Assembly: GCA_021463195.1 (NCBI GenBank)
Contig: JAJTXZ010000002.1
Span: 1-64,000, forward strand
DNA from: Anaerolineae bacterium
Lineage (GTDB): Bacteria; Chloroflexota; Anaerolineae; UBA4142; SHND01
Direction of reading: 5' to 3'
Length of the DNA stretch: 64,000 nucleotides
Each line of letters begins with the position of its first letter. Position 1 is the stretch's first letter. Shown piece after piece: positions 47,279 to 55,604 of this stretch. The position numbers and the translations under genes are program-made. Under the pieces are notes generated by a model, which saw only the letters and a list, made by a program, of their open reading frames with translations, was not told where the DNA came from and did not search any database.

Positions 47279-49783
47279 TTATTGCTCAGTTTCAGAACTC
47301 GCGGATTCGTCCGTGCGCGTGATGATAAATTGGTCTGGGAGATTGACGTCTATCGTCGGTGGAGTCAAATCCGCTGCGTTGTTTGGAATTTCCACAATCG
47401 GCGCAAGCGTTTGGCCCGAGACAATTTCGACCGGCGTAAAAACCGCATATGTCGTTGGCGCATCCGGGATTTCGAGCGCGAAAGGCAGTTCGACGTTTGA
47501 CGCGTCCAAATGCGGCGATTCCGAAATTATTTCGGGCGCGGTTTTGACAGCAATCTCTGCGGCTGCCGCGGGTTCGGAAGAATTCGCTTCCGCAAACGTA
47601 AATGGCGGCGGCGCGGTTGACTCGCTGCGCGCGTCGAACGCGATCGGCGTTGGCTCGTCGCGCGCGATGGATACATCATCTGTCTCGGACGTAGAGGGCG
47701 TCAAATCGTAATCGGGCGGCGGAAACAAACTGCGCCCGGGCGTGATGAGGAGCGCTGGAATTATTGGAAATGGCGCGGCGTCCGTTGCCGATTCGGCGGC
47801 GGCGGACAAAAGCATTTCGTCGGGCGCGGAATCGGTGACGGCATCTGCCGGGGCGCGAGTTGTTGCCAGGTCTGCTTCGGTGACGGCATCTATCGCGGCG
47901 CGAGTTGTTGCCAGGTCTGCTTCGGCGGCTCCAAGCTCATCGGTCATTATGGCAGGAGCGGTAACGGTTTCGTCTTCGTCAGATTCGATCGCCAGTGGCG
48001 TGGTGATACTCTCGACCAAATCTTTCCAAATGCCGTGAATGCCGTCATCGGTGACGCCATAATATACATGCAGCGCGCCCGTCGAATCGCGCTGCGCCAA
48101 ATCGTAACGCACCTTGCCCGCGCGTTCGCTGGCTTTCAAGACGCCGACTTGGCCGAGCCAATGGATATCCGCTTTTTCCGCCGCCTTGTTATCGTACTCG
48201 CCGATGGCGTATTGCCATAATTTGCGCGCGCTGGAACGCGTAACATTGTGAATGATGCGATTGTTGCGCAAGTCGCGCATCGTATATTGCAGGTCGCCTT
48301 TGGCGCGCGTTTTCGAGGCGACGATTTCAACGCCGGTGCGAGGGAGCGGATTGGCGAGTTTTGGCGCGGCGGCTTCGCTTTTCTCTTGGGCTTGGGCGAA
48401 CGCTTCCACTGATTCAACGGCGGCGACGGCTTCCAGGGGCGCGTTTTCCACGCGCGCCGCGAATTCAACCGCCACCGCGTCGCGCACGAGATTGACGATT
48501 TCATCGCGCACGGCGAGCGAAGTTTCATTTTCCGAACGCACAAAGATTTGCGTTGAATCCAACGCATAAGGCACGTCGCTGCCGCGCGGCACAATCATTT
48601 GCAAAATTATTTTGCCCGCTGTTTTCAGCGTATCAATTTGCGCGTCGAGTGGCGGCACGATATGTTTATTGATTTCATTCCGCAGATGATTCGCGGTCTC
48701 GAGCGGTTTTGGCACGCCTTGAATCGGCTGCCGAATGTTGGCGGATGCGCCGATATAAATTGTGCCGCCATTGGTGTTGGCGAGCGCGACGACATCTTGC
48801 AAAATGCGTCGGTCCACGCCGTGCTTGCCGATGCTTTCGTGAAACGCTTGCACCAATGAATCGCCTTCTTCGCGCGCGGCGTACAACGGGTCGAATTCAT
48901 GTAGCGCGGCGGGGATATACGGACGTGTCTTGGAAAAATCGCGTCCGAGAAAAACATCCAAAATAGCGTCAAACGCGAGTTCGGGTAACAAGATTTCAGT
49001 GGGACGGTCGCCGACGCCGAGTTCCTGATTGTTGCTTGGAATGCCGTTCAAGCGATGCGCGTCGCTGCCTTGAATGCAGTGCATTTTGCGCGGATATTCC
49101 GGTTTTGTGCCGCTAAAGAACATCTGCGTGCGGCGGCGCGATTTGGAAGTGAGGTCAGTCACTTCGAGCGCGTGCAAATTTTCGTCTTGGGTATAGGCGA
49201 TGCGCGTTTGGCCGCCAAAATCAAAACCGGGCATCGCGACGCCGTGCGAAGAGTTGGCGTGCGCGGCGATGGCCAAGCCGCCCGCTTCGTTAATGAGCCG
49301 ATACGCGGTCAGCACATCGCTCGTGGCGCCGACTTCGCCGGAACCAACATCCAATTTTTCCGGCGGCACATGCAAATTCAAGAGCAAGTGTTCAAGTTCG
49401 CGGACGGTGGTCTCGGGCGGAAAAATTCCCAGCACATGAAAGCCGAGCGTGCAAGTGAGTTCAAAACCGGGGAGGACGAGAATTTTTTCGCGCAAGCGGC
49501 GGAATTCCGCGAGCTGCGCTTTTTCTTCGTCGGTGAGTCGTTTGCGGCGTTCGAGCAATTCGAGGTCGTCAATTTCATCTTGATAACGTCGAAAGCCCGC
49601 GGCGGTATTATGGTCCGTGATGGCGATAATATCGAGACCCTTTTGCTCCGCCTTTTTTAAAATATCGAGATAAGTTACGCCCGTCTCGCGATAATCCGCC
49701 GATGCGGGGGTATGCAGATGCAAATCCATGCGGCGCCATTGCGGCGCCGCGCTTTTATTTGATTGTTTCTTGCGTTGTGGCAC
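47279..49783 (-). CDS. PHP-domain phosphoesterase with Schlafen-like AlbA_2 domain
   Basis: 834 aa from GTG 49783 (AAGGAAGGG upstream). PHP domain ~20-290: MDLHLHTPASADYRETG, DIIAITDHNTAAGF, IQGSDAHRLNGIPSNN. Then an AlbA_2/Schlafen-type domain ~330-460 (VALANTNGGTIYIGASANIR and a winged tail), then a small DUF-like part with YTMRDLRNNRIIHNVTRSSA. The last ~200 residues are low-complexity, acidic Ala/Thr/Ser/Glu. PHP domains hydrolyse phosphoesters, and AlbA_2 binds nucleic acid, so a DNA- or RNA-directed role fits. Confidence 0.87.
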   Translation of the reverse strand: MPQRKKQSNKSAAPQWRRMDLHLHTPASADYRETGVTYLDILKKAEQKGLDIIAITDHNTAAGFRRYQDEIDDLELLERRKRLTDEEKAQLAEFRRLREKILVLPGFELTCTLGFHVLGIFPPETTVRELEHLLLNLHVPPEKLDVGSGEVGATSDVLTAYRLINEAGGLAIAAHANSSHGVAMPGFDFGGQTRIAYTQDENLHALEVTDLTSKSRRRTQMFFSGTKPEYPRKMHCIQGSDAHRLNGIPSNNQELGVGDRPTEILLPELAFDAILDVFLGRDFSKTRPYIPAALHEFDPLYAAREEGDSLVQAFHESIGKHGVDRRILQDVVALANTNGGTIYIGASANIRQPIQGVPKPLETANHLRNEINKHIVPPLDAQIDTLKTAGKIILQMIVPRGSDVPYALDSTQIFVRSENETSLAVRDEIVNLVRDAVAVEFAARVENAPLEAVAAVESVEAFAQAQEKSEAAAPKLANPLPRTGVEIVASKTRAKGDLQYTMRDLRNNRIIHNVTRSSARKLWQYAIGEYDNKAAEKADIHWLGQVGVLKASERAGKVRYDLAQRDSTGALHVYYGVTDDGIHGIWKDLVESITTPLAIESDEDETVTAPAIMTDELGAAEADLATTRAAIDAVTEADLATTRAPADAVTDSAPDEMLLSAAAESATDAAPFPIIPALLITPGRSLFPPPDYDLTPSTSETDDVSIARDEPTPIAFDARSESTAPPPFTFAEANSSEPAAAAEIAVKTAPEIISESPHLDASNVELPFALEIPDAPTTYAVFTPVEIVSGQTLAPIVEIPNNAADLTPPTIDVNLPDQFIITRTDESASSETEQ
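47834..47923 (-). repeat. 45-bp tandem repeat (2 units) in the PHP protein tail
   Basis: Two 45-bp units differing at a handful of bases encode EADLATTRAAIDAVT and its twin (15 residues). In-frame expansion of a disordered tail. Confidence 0.85.
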
Positions 49784-49967
49784 GTGAACCCTTCCTTGGG
49801 TGGAACAACCGCATGACGGCTCGCGCGATCAGACGCGCAAGCACGCGTCGCGCCTGCGCGTGAAAACGCGCGCTCGAAAACGGTCATGGATTGTTCAAAT
49901 GGACGAAGGAGGGGCAGGGTCTTTTTTGCGACAGTCAAATGCAAAATTCTGACAGAGGAGCGTTCCT

Positions 49968-50117
49968 ATGGCTCGGTGTAAATCAGAGTACCGCGCCGGG
50001 CGAAACCAAAATAGAGAAATGCGCGCGCAGCCGAAAAAATTTCTAGCCAACGCTAAACACTATAAAGATGGTTTCTGGCGTCAAATTGAACGCGCGCCCA
50101 AAGGGGCGCCTCAATAG
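49968..50117 (+). CDS. Small basic ORF, 49 aa
   Basis: Begins MARCKSEYRAGRNQNREMRA and continues QPKKFLANAKHYKDGFWRQI, then ERAPKGAPQ. GAGGAG 7 nt upstream is a good ribosome-binding site. About 12 Lys/Arg and few acids point to nucleic-acid binding, or simply to high-GC frame bias. It stands alone between the divergent PHP gene and the HPF terminator. No family recognised; either a genuine small protein or chance. Confidence 0.4.
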   Translation: MARCKSEYRAGRNQNREMRAQPKKFLANAKHYKDGFWRQIERAPKGAPQ

Positions 50118-50383
50118 GGAAGCGCTCACACGCAGTTTGCCGAGAACAATTTCTCGCATCAGCGGAAAAAAAGGATCCGCCGAACACAACCAAGAGTCCA
50201 AAAAATAACGCGCTGCTGCTCGCCTCGTTTTGATTCGGGCAAACCAATGAATGCCCTTGTTTTGTTAAACGCTTTCGTCAAATATTACGAAAGTGGGCGG
50301 GCGCTGCCTGACGACTCGTCCGCAAACGTCCCGCCCTACCGAGTTATCATATAACAAATCGCTTATTTTGTCACTTTTAATTT
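50118..50383. other. Non-coding stretch with GC-rich hairpin
   Basis: No ORF. A segment around 50294-50338 pairs GGGCGGG with CCCGCCC over a loop and looks structured. I cannot match it to a known riboswitch or ribozyme. Confidence 0.4.
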
Positions 50384-50416
50384 AAAAAAATGGTGGCAGA
50401 ATGAAACTGCCACCAT
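50384..50416 (-). terminator. Rho-independent terminator after hpf
   Basis: Stem ATGGTGGCAG/CTGCCACCAT, 7-nt loop, then TTTTTTT on the minus strand. Confidence 0.87.
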
Positions 50417-50423
50417 TGGGATT

Positions 50424-50969
50424 TCAATCGAGCTGCGGCTCTAGCACGCCATAATTTCCATCGCTGCGACGATAGACGAGATTCACCTCGCCCGAGCGTT
50501 GATTTAGGAACAGATAAAACGAATGTCCCAACAATTCCATCTGGTCTATGGCTTCGGGCGGACTCATGGGCAGAGTTTTGAAACGCTTGGTGCGCACAAT
50601 CAGCGGCTCGGATTCAAATGACTCGGTATGTTCCGCGACCGCTTCGCCCAAGCCCACCGGCGCGCGGCGTTTGCGTTCGCGCTTGCCTTTGTAGCGGCGG
50701 ATTTGTTTGTCCAGTTTATCAACCACCGCGTCCACCGCCGCGCGTAAATCAGCCGAGCGTTCTTCGGCGCGAATAATCGTGCCATTTTTATAAAGGGTCA
50801 CTTGAACGATTTGGCGTTGGTGAACATTTCTTGTGTTTTCGGTAGCGAGTTCGACCCGCGCCTCCACCGGTTCGCTCAAATGCCGATCCAGCCGTTCGAG
50901 CTTTTCACGCACATAACTTTCGGTGCGCTCCGTGATATTCATATTCTTGCCCGTAATATGCAGCTGCAT
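50424..50969 (-). CDS. hpf: Ribosome hibernation promoting factor, long form
   Basis: 181 aa from ATG 50969 (AGGAGG 6 nt upstream; upstream codons in frame have no such site). N-terminal S30AE domain (MQLHITGKNMNITERTESYV, LYKNGTIIRAEERSADLRAA, VDKLDKQIRRYKGKRERKRR). Basic/acidic linker, then the C-terminal dimerisation domain (FKTLPMSPPEAIDQMELLGH, SFYLFLNQRSGEVNLVYRRS, DGNYGVLEPQ). Long HPF dimerises 70S ribosomes into 100S in stationary phase. Single gene with its own terminator. Confidence 0.95.
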   Translation of the reverse strand: MQLHITGKNMNITERTESYVREKLERLDRHLSEPVEARVELATENTRNVHQRQIVQVTLYKNGTIIRAEERSADLRAAVDAVVDKLDKQIRRYKGKRERKRRAPVGLGEAVAEHTESFESEPLIVRTKRFKTLPMSPPEAIDQMELLGHSFYLFLNQRSGEVNLVYRRSDGNYGVLEPQLD

Positions 50970-51065
50970 CTTTGCCTCCTCGACCGGGCGTCCCCCGCGT
51001 AAAATTTGGCTTGCGCCATGAACGCGCCGGTCCAACAATATTTATTTTGGTAAAGGACAATCGAA

Positions 51066-51788
51066 TTAACGCGGGCGCGCGACGGTCACGCCATAGACCG
51101 CGCTTGCGCCGCGCGCGAATAATGCCGCGGCGCAGGCGTCCAATGTCGCGCCCGTCGTGTATACATCGTCAATCAATACAATTTGCTTGCCTTGTAGCTG
51201 GATAGACGCATTGACCCGAAACGCGTCGCGCACATTCGCGTGCCGTTCTTGCGCGTTTAAACCGATTTGGTCGGCGGTCGCGCGGGTGCGTTCCAACAAT
51301 CGCGCATATGTGCCGCCACTGCGCCGCGCGGTTTGTTTGGCGAGCTCTTCCGCTTGATTATAACCGCGTTCGCGTTGTCGTTCGGGATGCAGTGGCACGC
51401 TCGTAAGCAAATCCGGTTTTGATTCAGTGTTGAGACACAATGGCGCGAGGAGCGTCGCCAAGGGCGCGGCGACATCGCGCCGCCGATTATATTTCAACGC
51501 GTGAATAGCTTGACGGATCGCGCCTTCGTGCCATGCCGCGGCGCGCACGCGCGTAATGAGACGCGGCTGCGCGCGGCAAGCGGGGCAGGGCGCGTTCGCG
51601 GAAACAAGCCAATGCGAACAGCGCGGACAAAATGGGGGTTGAATGAATTGAATGCTGCCGAAACATTGCGGACAAAATGCGCCGCCGACTTGCTTGCAGT
51701 TTACGCAGCGCGGCGGAAAAAGAAGGTCGAGCAATCTGCCGCCCAGCGCAAACCTTGCCGCATTGAGACGTTCCGGCATCGGGGTCAT
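51066..51788 (-). CDS. ComF-like phosphoribosyltransferase-domain protein
   Basis: 240 aa. Two zinc-finger-like Cys pairs in the N-terminus (CVNCKQVGGAFCPQC and FCPRCSHWLV), then a type I phosphoribosyltransferase fold ending VLIDDVYTTGATLDACAAAL (PRPP loop). This is the ComF/GntX architecture; ComF helps DNA uptake in naturally competent bacteria, though many homologues have no proven role. Its start overlaps the DUF192 stop (ATGA), so they are coupled. Confidence 0.88.
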   Translation of the reverse strand: MTPMPERLNAARFALGGRLLDLLFPPRCVNCKQVGGAFCPQCFGSIQFIQPPFCPRCSHWLVSANAPCPACRAQPRLITRVRAAAWHEGAIRQAIHALKYNRRRDVAAPLATLLAPLCLNTESKPDLLTSVPLHPERQRERGYNQAEELAKQTARRSGGTYARLLERTRATADQIGLNAQERHANVRDAFRVNASIQLQGKQIVLIDDVYTTGATLDACAAALFARGASAVYGVTVARPR

Positions 51789-52144
51789 AGCAATTTTATT
51801 TCCAGAAAATCGCCGACGCGCGTTTCAGTGCGCTCCAGCGTTCCTACGGGTAATTCTAGCACATCTCGCGCCCCGCGCACAAGGGGCCCTAGACGCAAAG
51901 GTCGCATGACATTTGTCAGGTGTACGACTCGACACGCGCGGTCGAGATACACCACGTCAATGGCGATCCGCATACCAAAGGTGTGAATGGCGGATTCGCG
52001 CGGAAAGTACAAACCGTATCCTTCCGGCAGCGCGCGGCGTCCCATCAAGCCGCGGAAACGTGTCCAGAGATTATCCGCGATTTCGCCGCGCGTCACCAAG
52101 ACTGTATGGCGCGTGCGATTTGTGATTTGCACAGAGCGCGACAT
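51785..52144 (-). CDS. DUF192 protein
   Basis: 119 aa, cytoplasmic. DUF192 signatures: IADNLWTRFRGLMGRRALPE, YGLYFPRESAIHTFGMRIAI, DVVYLDRACRVVHLTNVMRP, VLELPVGTLERTETRVGDFL. Usually exported in other bacteria, but this one has no signal peptide and begins directly at the domain (MSRSVQITNRTRHTVLVTRG). The function of the family is unknown. Starts at ATG 52144; no clear Shine-Dalgarno sequence. Confidence 0.9.
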   Translation of the reverse strand: MSRSVQITNRTRHTVLVTRGEIADNLWTRFRGLMGRRALPEGYGLYFPRESAIHTFGMRIAIDVVYLDRACRVVHLTNVMRPLRLGPLVRGARDVLELPVGTLERTETRVGDFLEIKLL

Positions 52145-52147
52145 GTT

Positions 52148-52187
52148 AAAAAAAGGGCGCGGCGAAAATTGATTGTTTTGCCGCGCC
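52148..52187 (-). terminator. Terminator at the end of the Tad operon
   Basis: GC-rich stem GGCGCGGCAAAA/TTTTCGCCGCGCC with T-run on the minus strand, 12 bp after the TadC stop. Confidence 0.8.
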
Positions 52188-52198
52188 GCGCGAGCGGT

Positions 52199-53128
52199 TC
52201 AAGGGATGTTAAAGCCGCCCGTCATAAAGATAACAACGGTGGGGCCCAATAACACGATAAAGATGGAGGGAAAGACTAAAAAGGCGAGCGGAATCAACAT
52301 CTTGATTGGCGCTTGATTCGCTTTTTCTTCGGCGCGTTGGCGGCGCTTGACGCGCATTTGTTCGGATTGGATCCGCAGTACTTTGCCGATGCTGACGCCC
52401 AGTTGGTCGGCTTGGATGATAGCGGCGATGAAATTTGTAAAATCGGGCACTTCGATGCGCGCGGCCATATCACGCAGCGCTTCGCGGCGCAATTTGCCTA
52501 CGCGCATTTCGCTGAGCGCGCGTCCGAACGCATGACTCAATTCATTATCCCATTTGTCCGCCACTTTGCCCATTGCCGCATCGAAACCCAGTCCAGATTC
52601 GACGCTGATGGTCAATAAATCCATCGCGTCGGGCAGCTGCTTTTGAATCTTGTGTTGGCGCGCGCGGATAACGCGATTAAGCCACAGCAGCGGAAAATAG
52701 AAACCTAAAATGCCGCCGATGCCCAAAAATAGCAAAATCATGCCCGGCTGCATTCCAAGCACAAAAGCGAGCGCGGTGCCAAGTCCCGCGATAGAAATGG
52801 CTGCTAGTCCGCGCAAGCCGACAAAATCCGCCGGCGCCCAATTATTCGGATTGCCCGCCAAATCGAGTTTGTGCCGAATTTGTTCTACATTGCGCTGTGG
52901 CGTAGTGCGCGACAAGAGGCGCGCCAAGCCGCGCATTAACGGCAAAAGGGCGCGCTCGGTAAAGGGCTGCTGCAGTTCAATTTCTTCGAGCGTGCGCGGT
53001 TGCACGCCGTACATTTGCAAGCGTTCTTGGGCGGGGCTGGGCGTCTGCGCGTTGCGCGAGATGCCCAGAAATAGAATGATTATCGCAACCGCCATTAAAC
53101 CTGCGACGAGCAATGGAAGCAGTGGCAT
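52199..53128 (-). CDS. tadC: Tad pilus inner-membrane platform protein TadC (GspF family)
   Basis: 309 aa, T2SF (PilC/GspF) membrane protein with helices at ~5-25, ~110-150 and ~275-305. Central T2SF domain: IQKQLPDAMDLLTISVESGL, GFDAAMGKVADKWDNELSHA, GRALSEMRVGKLRREALRDM, PDFTNFIAAIIQADQLG. Works with TadB to form the pilus assembly platform above the TadA ATPase. Last gene of the operon, 7 bp from TadB. Confidence 0.92.
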   Translation of the reverse strand: MPLLPLLVAGLMAVAIIILFLGISRNAQTPSPAQERLQMYGVQPRTLEEIELQQPFTERALLPLMRGLARLLSRTTPQRNVEQIRHKLDLAGNPNNWAPADFVGLRGLAAISIAGLGTALAFVLGMQPGMILLFLGIGGILGFYFPLLWLNRVIRARQHKIQKQLPDAMDLLTISVESGLGFDAAMGKVADKWDNELSHAFGRALSEMRVGKLRREALRDMAARIEVPDFTNFIAAIIQADQLGVSIGKVLRIQSEQMRVKRRQRAEEKANQAPIKMLIPLAFLVFPSIFIVLLGPTVVIFMTGGFNIP

Positions 53129-53135
53129 ACCTCAC

Positions 53136-54113
53136 CTACACTTCGATATTCGTGATTTTGCGAATGACTAGAAAGCCGATGACAATCATGATAAAGCCGA
53201 CGGCGAGCATGAGCAAGCCGCAGTTGCTGGTCCACAAGCGCGAAATGTATTGCGGGTTCAATGTAAAAATGAGAAGCCCTAAAATGATGGGCAGCGCGGC
53301 GAGAATATAACCCGAAAGACGCTGCTGCGCCGTGATGGTGCGAATTTCGCCCAAGATGCGAATGCGTTCGCGGATGGTATGCGCGATATTGTCGAGAATT
53401 TCGGCTAGATTGCCGCCGACTTCGTGTTGCACGTTGATTGCCGTAATTAACAAATCCAAATCATCGCTCGGCACGCGCCGATACATGTTTGCCAAGGCGG
53501 TTTGTGTGGTCAAACCCAAGCCGATTTCGCGCGTCACGCGCTGCAATTCGGTTGACATGGGCGGCGGCAATTCTTTGGAGGCGGTCTCCATAGATTGGAG
53601 CAGACTATAGCCCGAGCGCATCGAGTTCGCCAATAGGACAATGGTATCGCCGAGTTGATTATTGAACGCGTTCAGGCGGCGGTCTTGCAAAAAGCGCACA
53701 TACATTCGCGGTCCGTAAAAACCGACTAGCGCTCCAACCAAAGCTAAAACAAAGCCCGAAGTCGTCGTGCCGCCGCCCAATATGAGCCCCAGAAATGCGC
53801 CCAGCGCGACGGCGCCGAGATTCAACATGACATATTCGCCGGGGGTCAAGCGCAAATCCGCGCGCGCGAGTTCGGCGGAAATCGAACTGCTGCGCTCTTC
53901 ATTGACCAATCCCTCAAAGCGTTCGCCGCGTCCTTTTTTGGGTTGGGTCTCAGCGGGCGCGGCGGACCGCGCGGCATAGCGATCGAGACGCGTTTCGATG
54001 ATTTCATTGCGTCCGGACAGCACGCGCGCGAGTCCCAAGAATAAAATCAGAATGGCGCCGGCAAACACCGCTGCCATAATGATTGGAAGTGAAATAAACC
54101 CGTCTAAACCCAT
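53136..54113 (-). CDS. tadB: Tad pilus inner-membrane platform protein TadB (GspF family)
   Basis: 325 aa. Helices at ~10-30, ~100-150 and ~265-320; T2SF domain FNNQLGDTIVLLANSMRSGY, SLLQSMETASKELPPPMSTE, LQRVTREIGLGLTTQTALAN. Paralogous partner of TadC. In this family TadB is the larger, first of the two. 66 bp after the TadA stop. Confidence 0.92.
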   Translation of the reverse strand: MGLDGFISLPIIMAAVFAGAILILFLGLARVLSGRNEIIETRLDRYAARSAAPAETQPKKGRGERFEGLVNEERSSSISAELARADLRLTPGEYVMLNLGAVALGAFLGLILGGGTTTSGFVLALVGALVGFYGPRMYVRFLQDRRLNAFNNQLGDTIVLLANSMRSGYSLLQSMETASKELPPPMSTELQRVTREIGLGLTTQTALANMYRRVPSDDLDLLITAINVQHEVGGNLAEILDNIAHTIRERIRILGEIRTITAQQRLSGYILAALPIILGLLIFTLNPQYISRLWTSNCGLLMLAVGFIMIVIGFLVIRKITNIEV

Positions 54114-54179
54114 TCCGATTTTACCTCCCGCTACGAATTATTTTTCGTATGAATCGCGCTTTGATTGGCGTCGCGCAGG

Positions 54180-55583
54180 TTATTGATAAAAGCGCGGGTC
54201 CAAACCAAAAATGCTTGGCGGCAGAAAAATGCCGGCGGCTTCGATGCGTTCAATAAATTTTGGACGAATGCCGGTGGCTTTGAGGGCGCCGAGAACTTTG
54301 CCGTCTTTGACGCCTGCATTTTCCCAGCGAAAGACTTCTTGCGAGATAATGACATCGCCTTCCATGCCTTGAATTTCCGCGAGATTGACAATTTTGCGCG
54401 TGCCATCGCGCATACGCTCCAGCTGCACAATGACATCAACGGCGCTGGCGATTTGTTCGCGAATCGCTTTGAGCGGCAGGTCAAAGCCCGCCATCAAAAC
54501 CATTGTTTCGAGACGATGCAGCGCGTCGCGCGGCGTGTTGGCATGGACGGTGGTCATGGAACCTTCGTGACCGGTATTCATCGCTTGGAGCATGTCTAGC
54601 GCTTCGCCGGAACGACATTCGCCGACGATAATGCGGTCGGGGCGCATACGCAGCGCATTGATGACAAGGTCGCCGCGCGTGACTTCGCCGCGCCCTTCAA
54701 TATTTTTAGAGCGCGATTCCAGCGAGACCACATGCTCTTGGCGCAGCTGCAATTCCGCCGCGTCTTCGATGGTGATGATGCGCTCGTCGTTGGGAATGTA
54801 ACTTGAAAAAATATTGAGCATGGTGGTCTTGCCGGTGCCAGTGCCGCCCGAGACCACCATGTTGAGACGCGCCTTGACGCACGCCTTGACAAATTCGTCA
54901 AACTCTTTGGTGAACGCGCCGCGTTGAATCAGGTCATCCGAAGTCAATGGGATTTTGGCGAATTTGCGGATGGTGATGGTCGGGCCGTTGAGCGCGAGCG
55001 GCGGAATGATAATGTTAACGCGCGAGCCATCGGGGAGACGCGCATCCACAAAAGGTTGTCCTTCATCTACGCGCCGACCCAGCGGCGCGACAATGCGATC
55101 AATGATACGCATAATGTGCATATCGCTGTCAAAACGCGCAGACACGCGTTCGATTTTGCCGTTGCGCTCAATGTAAATCATGTTGGGACCATTAACCATG
55201 ACTTCAGAGATAGTATTGTCGCGCAAGAGCGGTTCAAGGGGGCCAAAGCCCATGATTTCGGCGGTCAACTGATCGAGCAAGCGTTGACGTTCTACCCGAC
55301 CCAATACCACGTCCGATTCTTCGGCGAGAAATTGATTGAAAAGTTCTTCGACGTTGCGGCGCAAATCATCCGAGCGTCCAATATCGAGTTTGGGGTCTAA
55401 TTCGGCGATGATTTTGCTCAAGAGCCGCGCGCGCAGTTCGACCATCTTGTCCACCGGCGGCGCGGGAGTTTGACGCTGCCGTGACATTGATTCGACGGGC
55501 GGCGGCATACTGTTGCCGCCAACGCTGGCGGGCGGCGCAGTTTGCGCTGGCTCTTTTTTCTCAATACGTTTTAAAAGCGACAT
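54180..55583 (-). CDS. tadA: Tad pilus assembly ATPase TadA (CpaF)
   Basis: 467 aa hexameric secretion ATPase. N-terminal part disordered (PPASVGGNSMPPPVESMSRQ), then the CpaF domain: LLRDNTISEVMVNGPNMIYI, Walker A VVSGGTGTGKTTMLNIFSSY (~260), IITIEDAAELQLRQEHVVSL (Walker B / Asp box), and His box NTGHEGSMTTVHANTPRDAL. Powers pilus assembly on the cytoplasmic face, using TadB/TadC. 21 bp after the TadZ stop. Confidence 0.96.
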   Translation of the reverse strand: MSLLKRIEKKEPAQTAPPASVGGNSMPPPVESMSRQRQTPAPPVDKMVELRARLLSKIIAELDPKLDIGRSDDLRRNVEELFNQFLAEESDVVLGRVERQRLLDQLTAEIMGFGPLEPLLRDNTISEVMVNGPNMIYIERNGKIERVSARFDSDMHIMRIIDRIVAPLGRRVDEGQPFVDARLPDGSRVNIIIPPLALNGPTITIRKFAKIPLTSDDLIQRGAFTKEFDEFVKACVKARLNMVVSGGTGTGKTTMLNIFSSYIPNDERIITIEDAAELQLRQEHVVSLESRSKNIEGRGEVTRGDLVINALRMRPDRIIVGECRSGEALDMLQAMNTGHEGSMTTVHANTPRDALHRLETMVLMAGFDLPLKAIREQIASAVDVIVQLERMRDGTRKIVNLAEIQGMEGDVIISQEVFRWENAGVKDGKVLGALKATGIRPKFIERIEAAGIFLPPSIFGLDPRFYQ

Positions 55584-55604
55584 GGTAGGTTCCTCGTGGT
55601 CTTG

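Noticed and set aside
50294-50340. Possible hammerhead-like ribozyme (CTGACGA core near 50310)
   Set aside because: The second conserved box (GAAA) and the flanking stems are missing, so only a chance match to the core remains.
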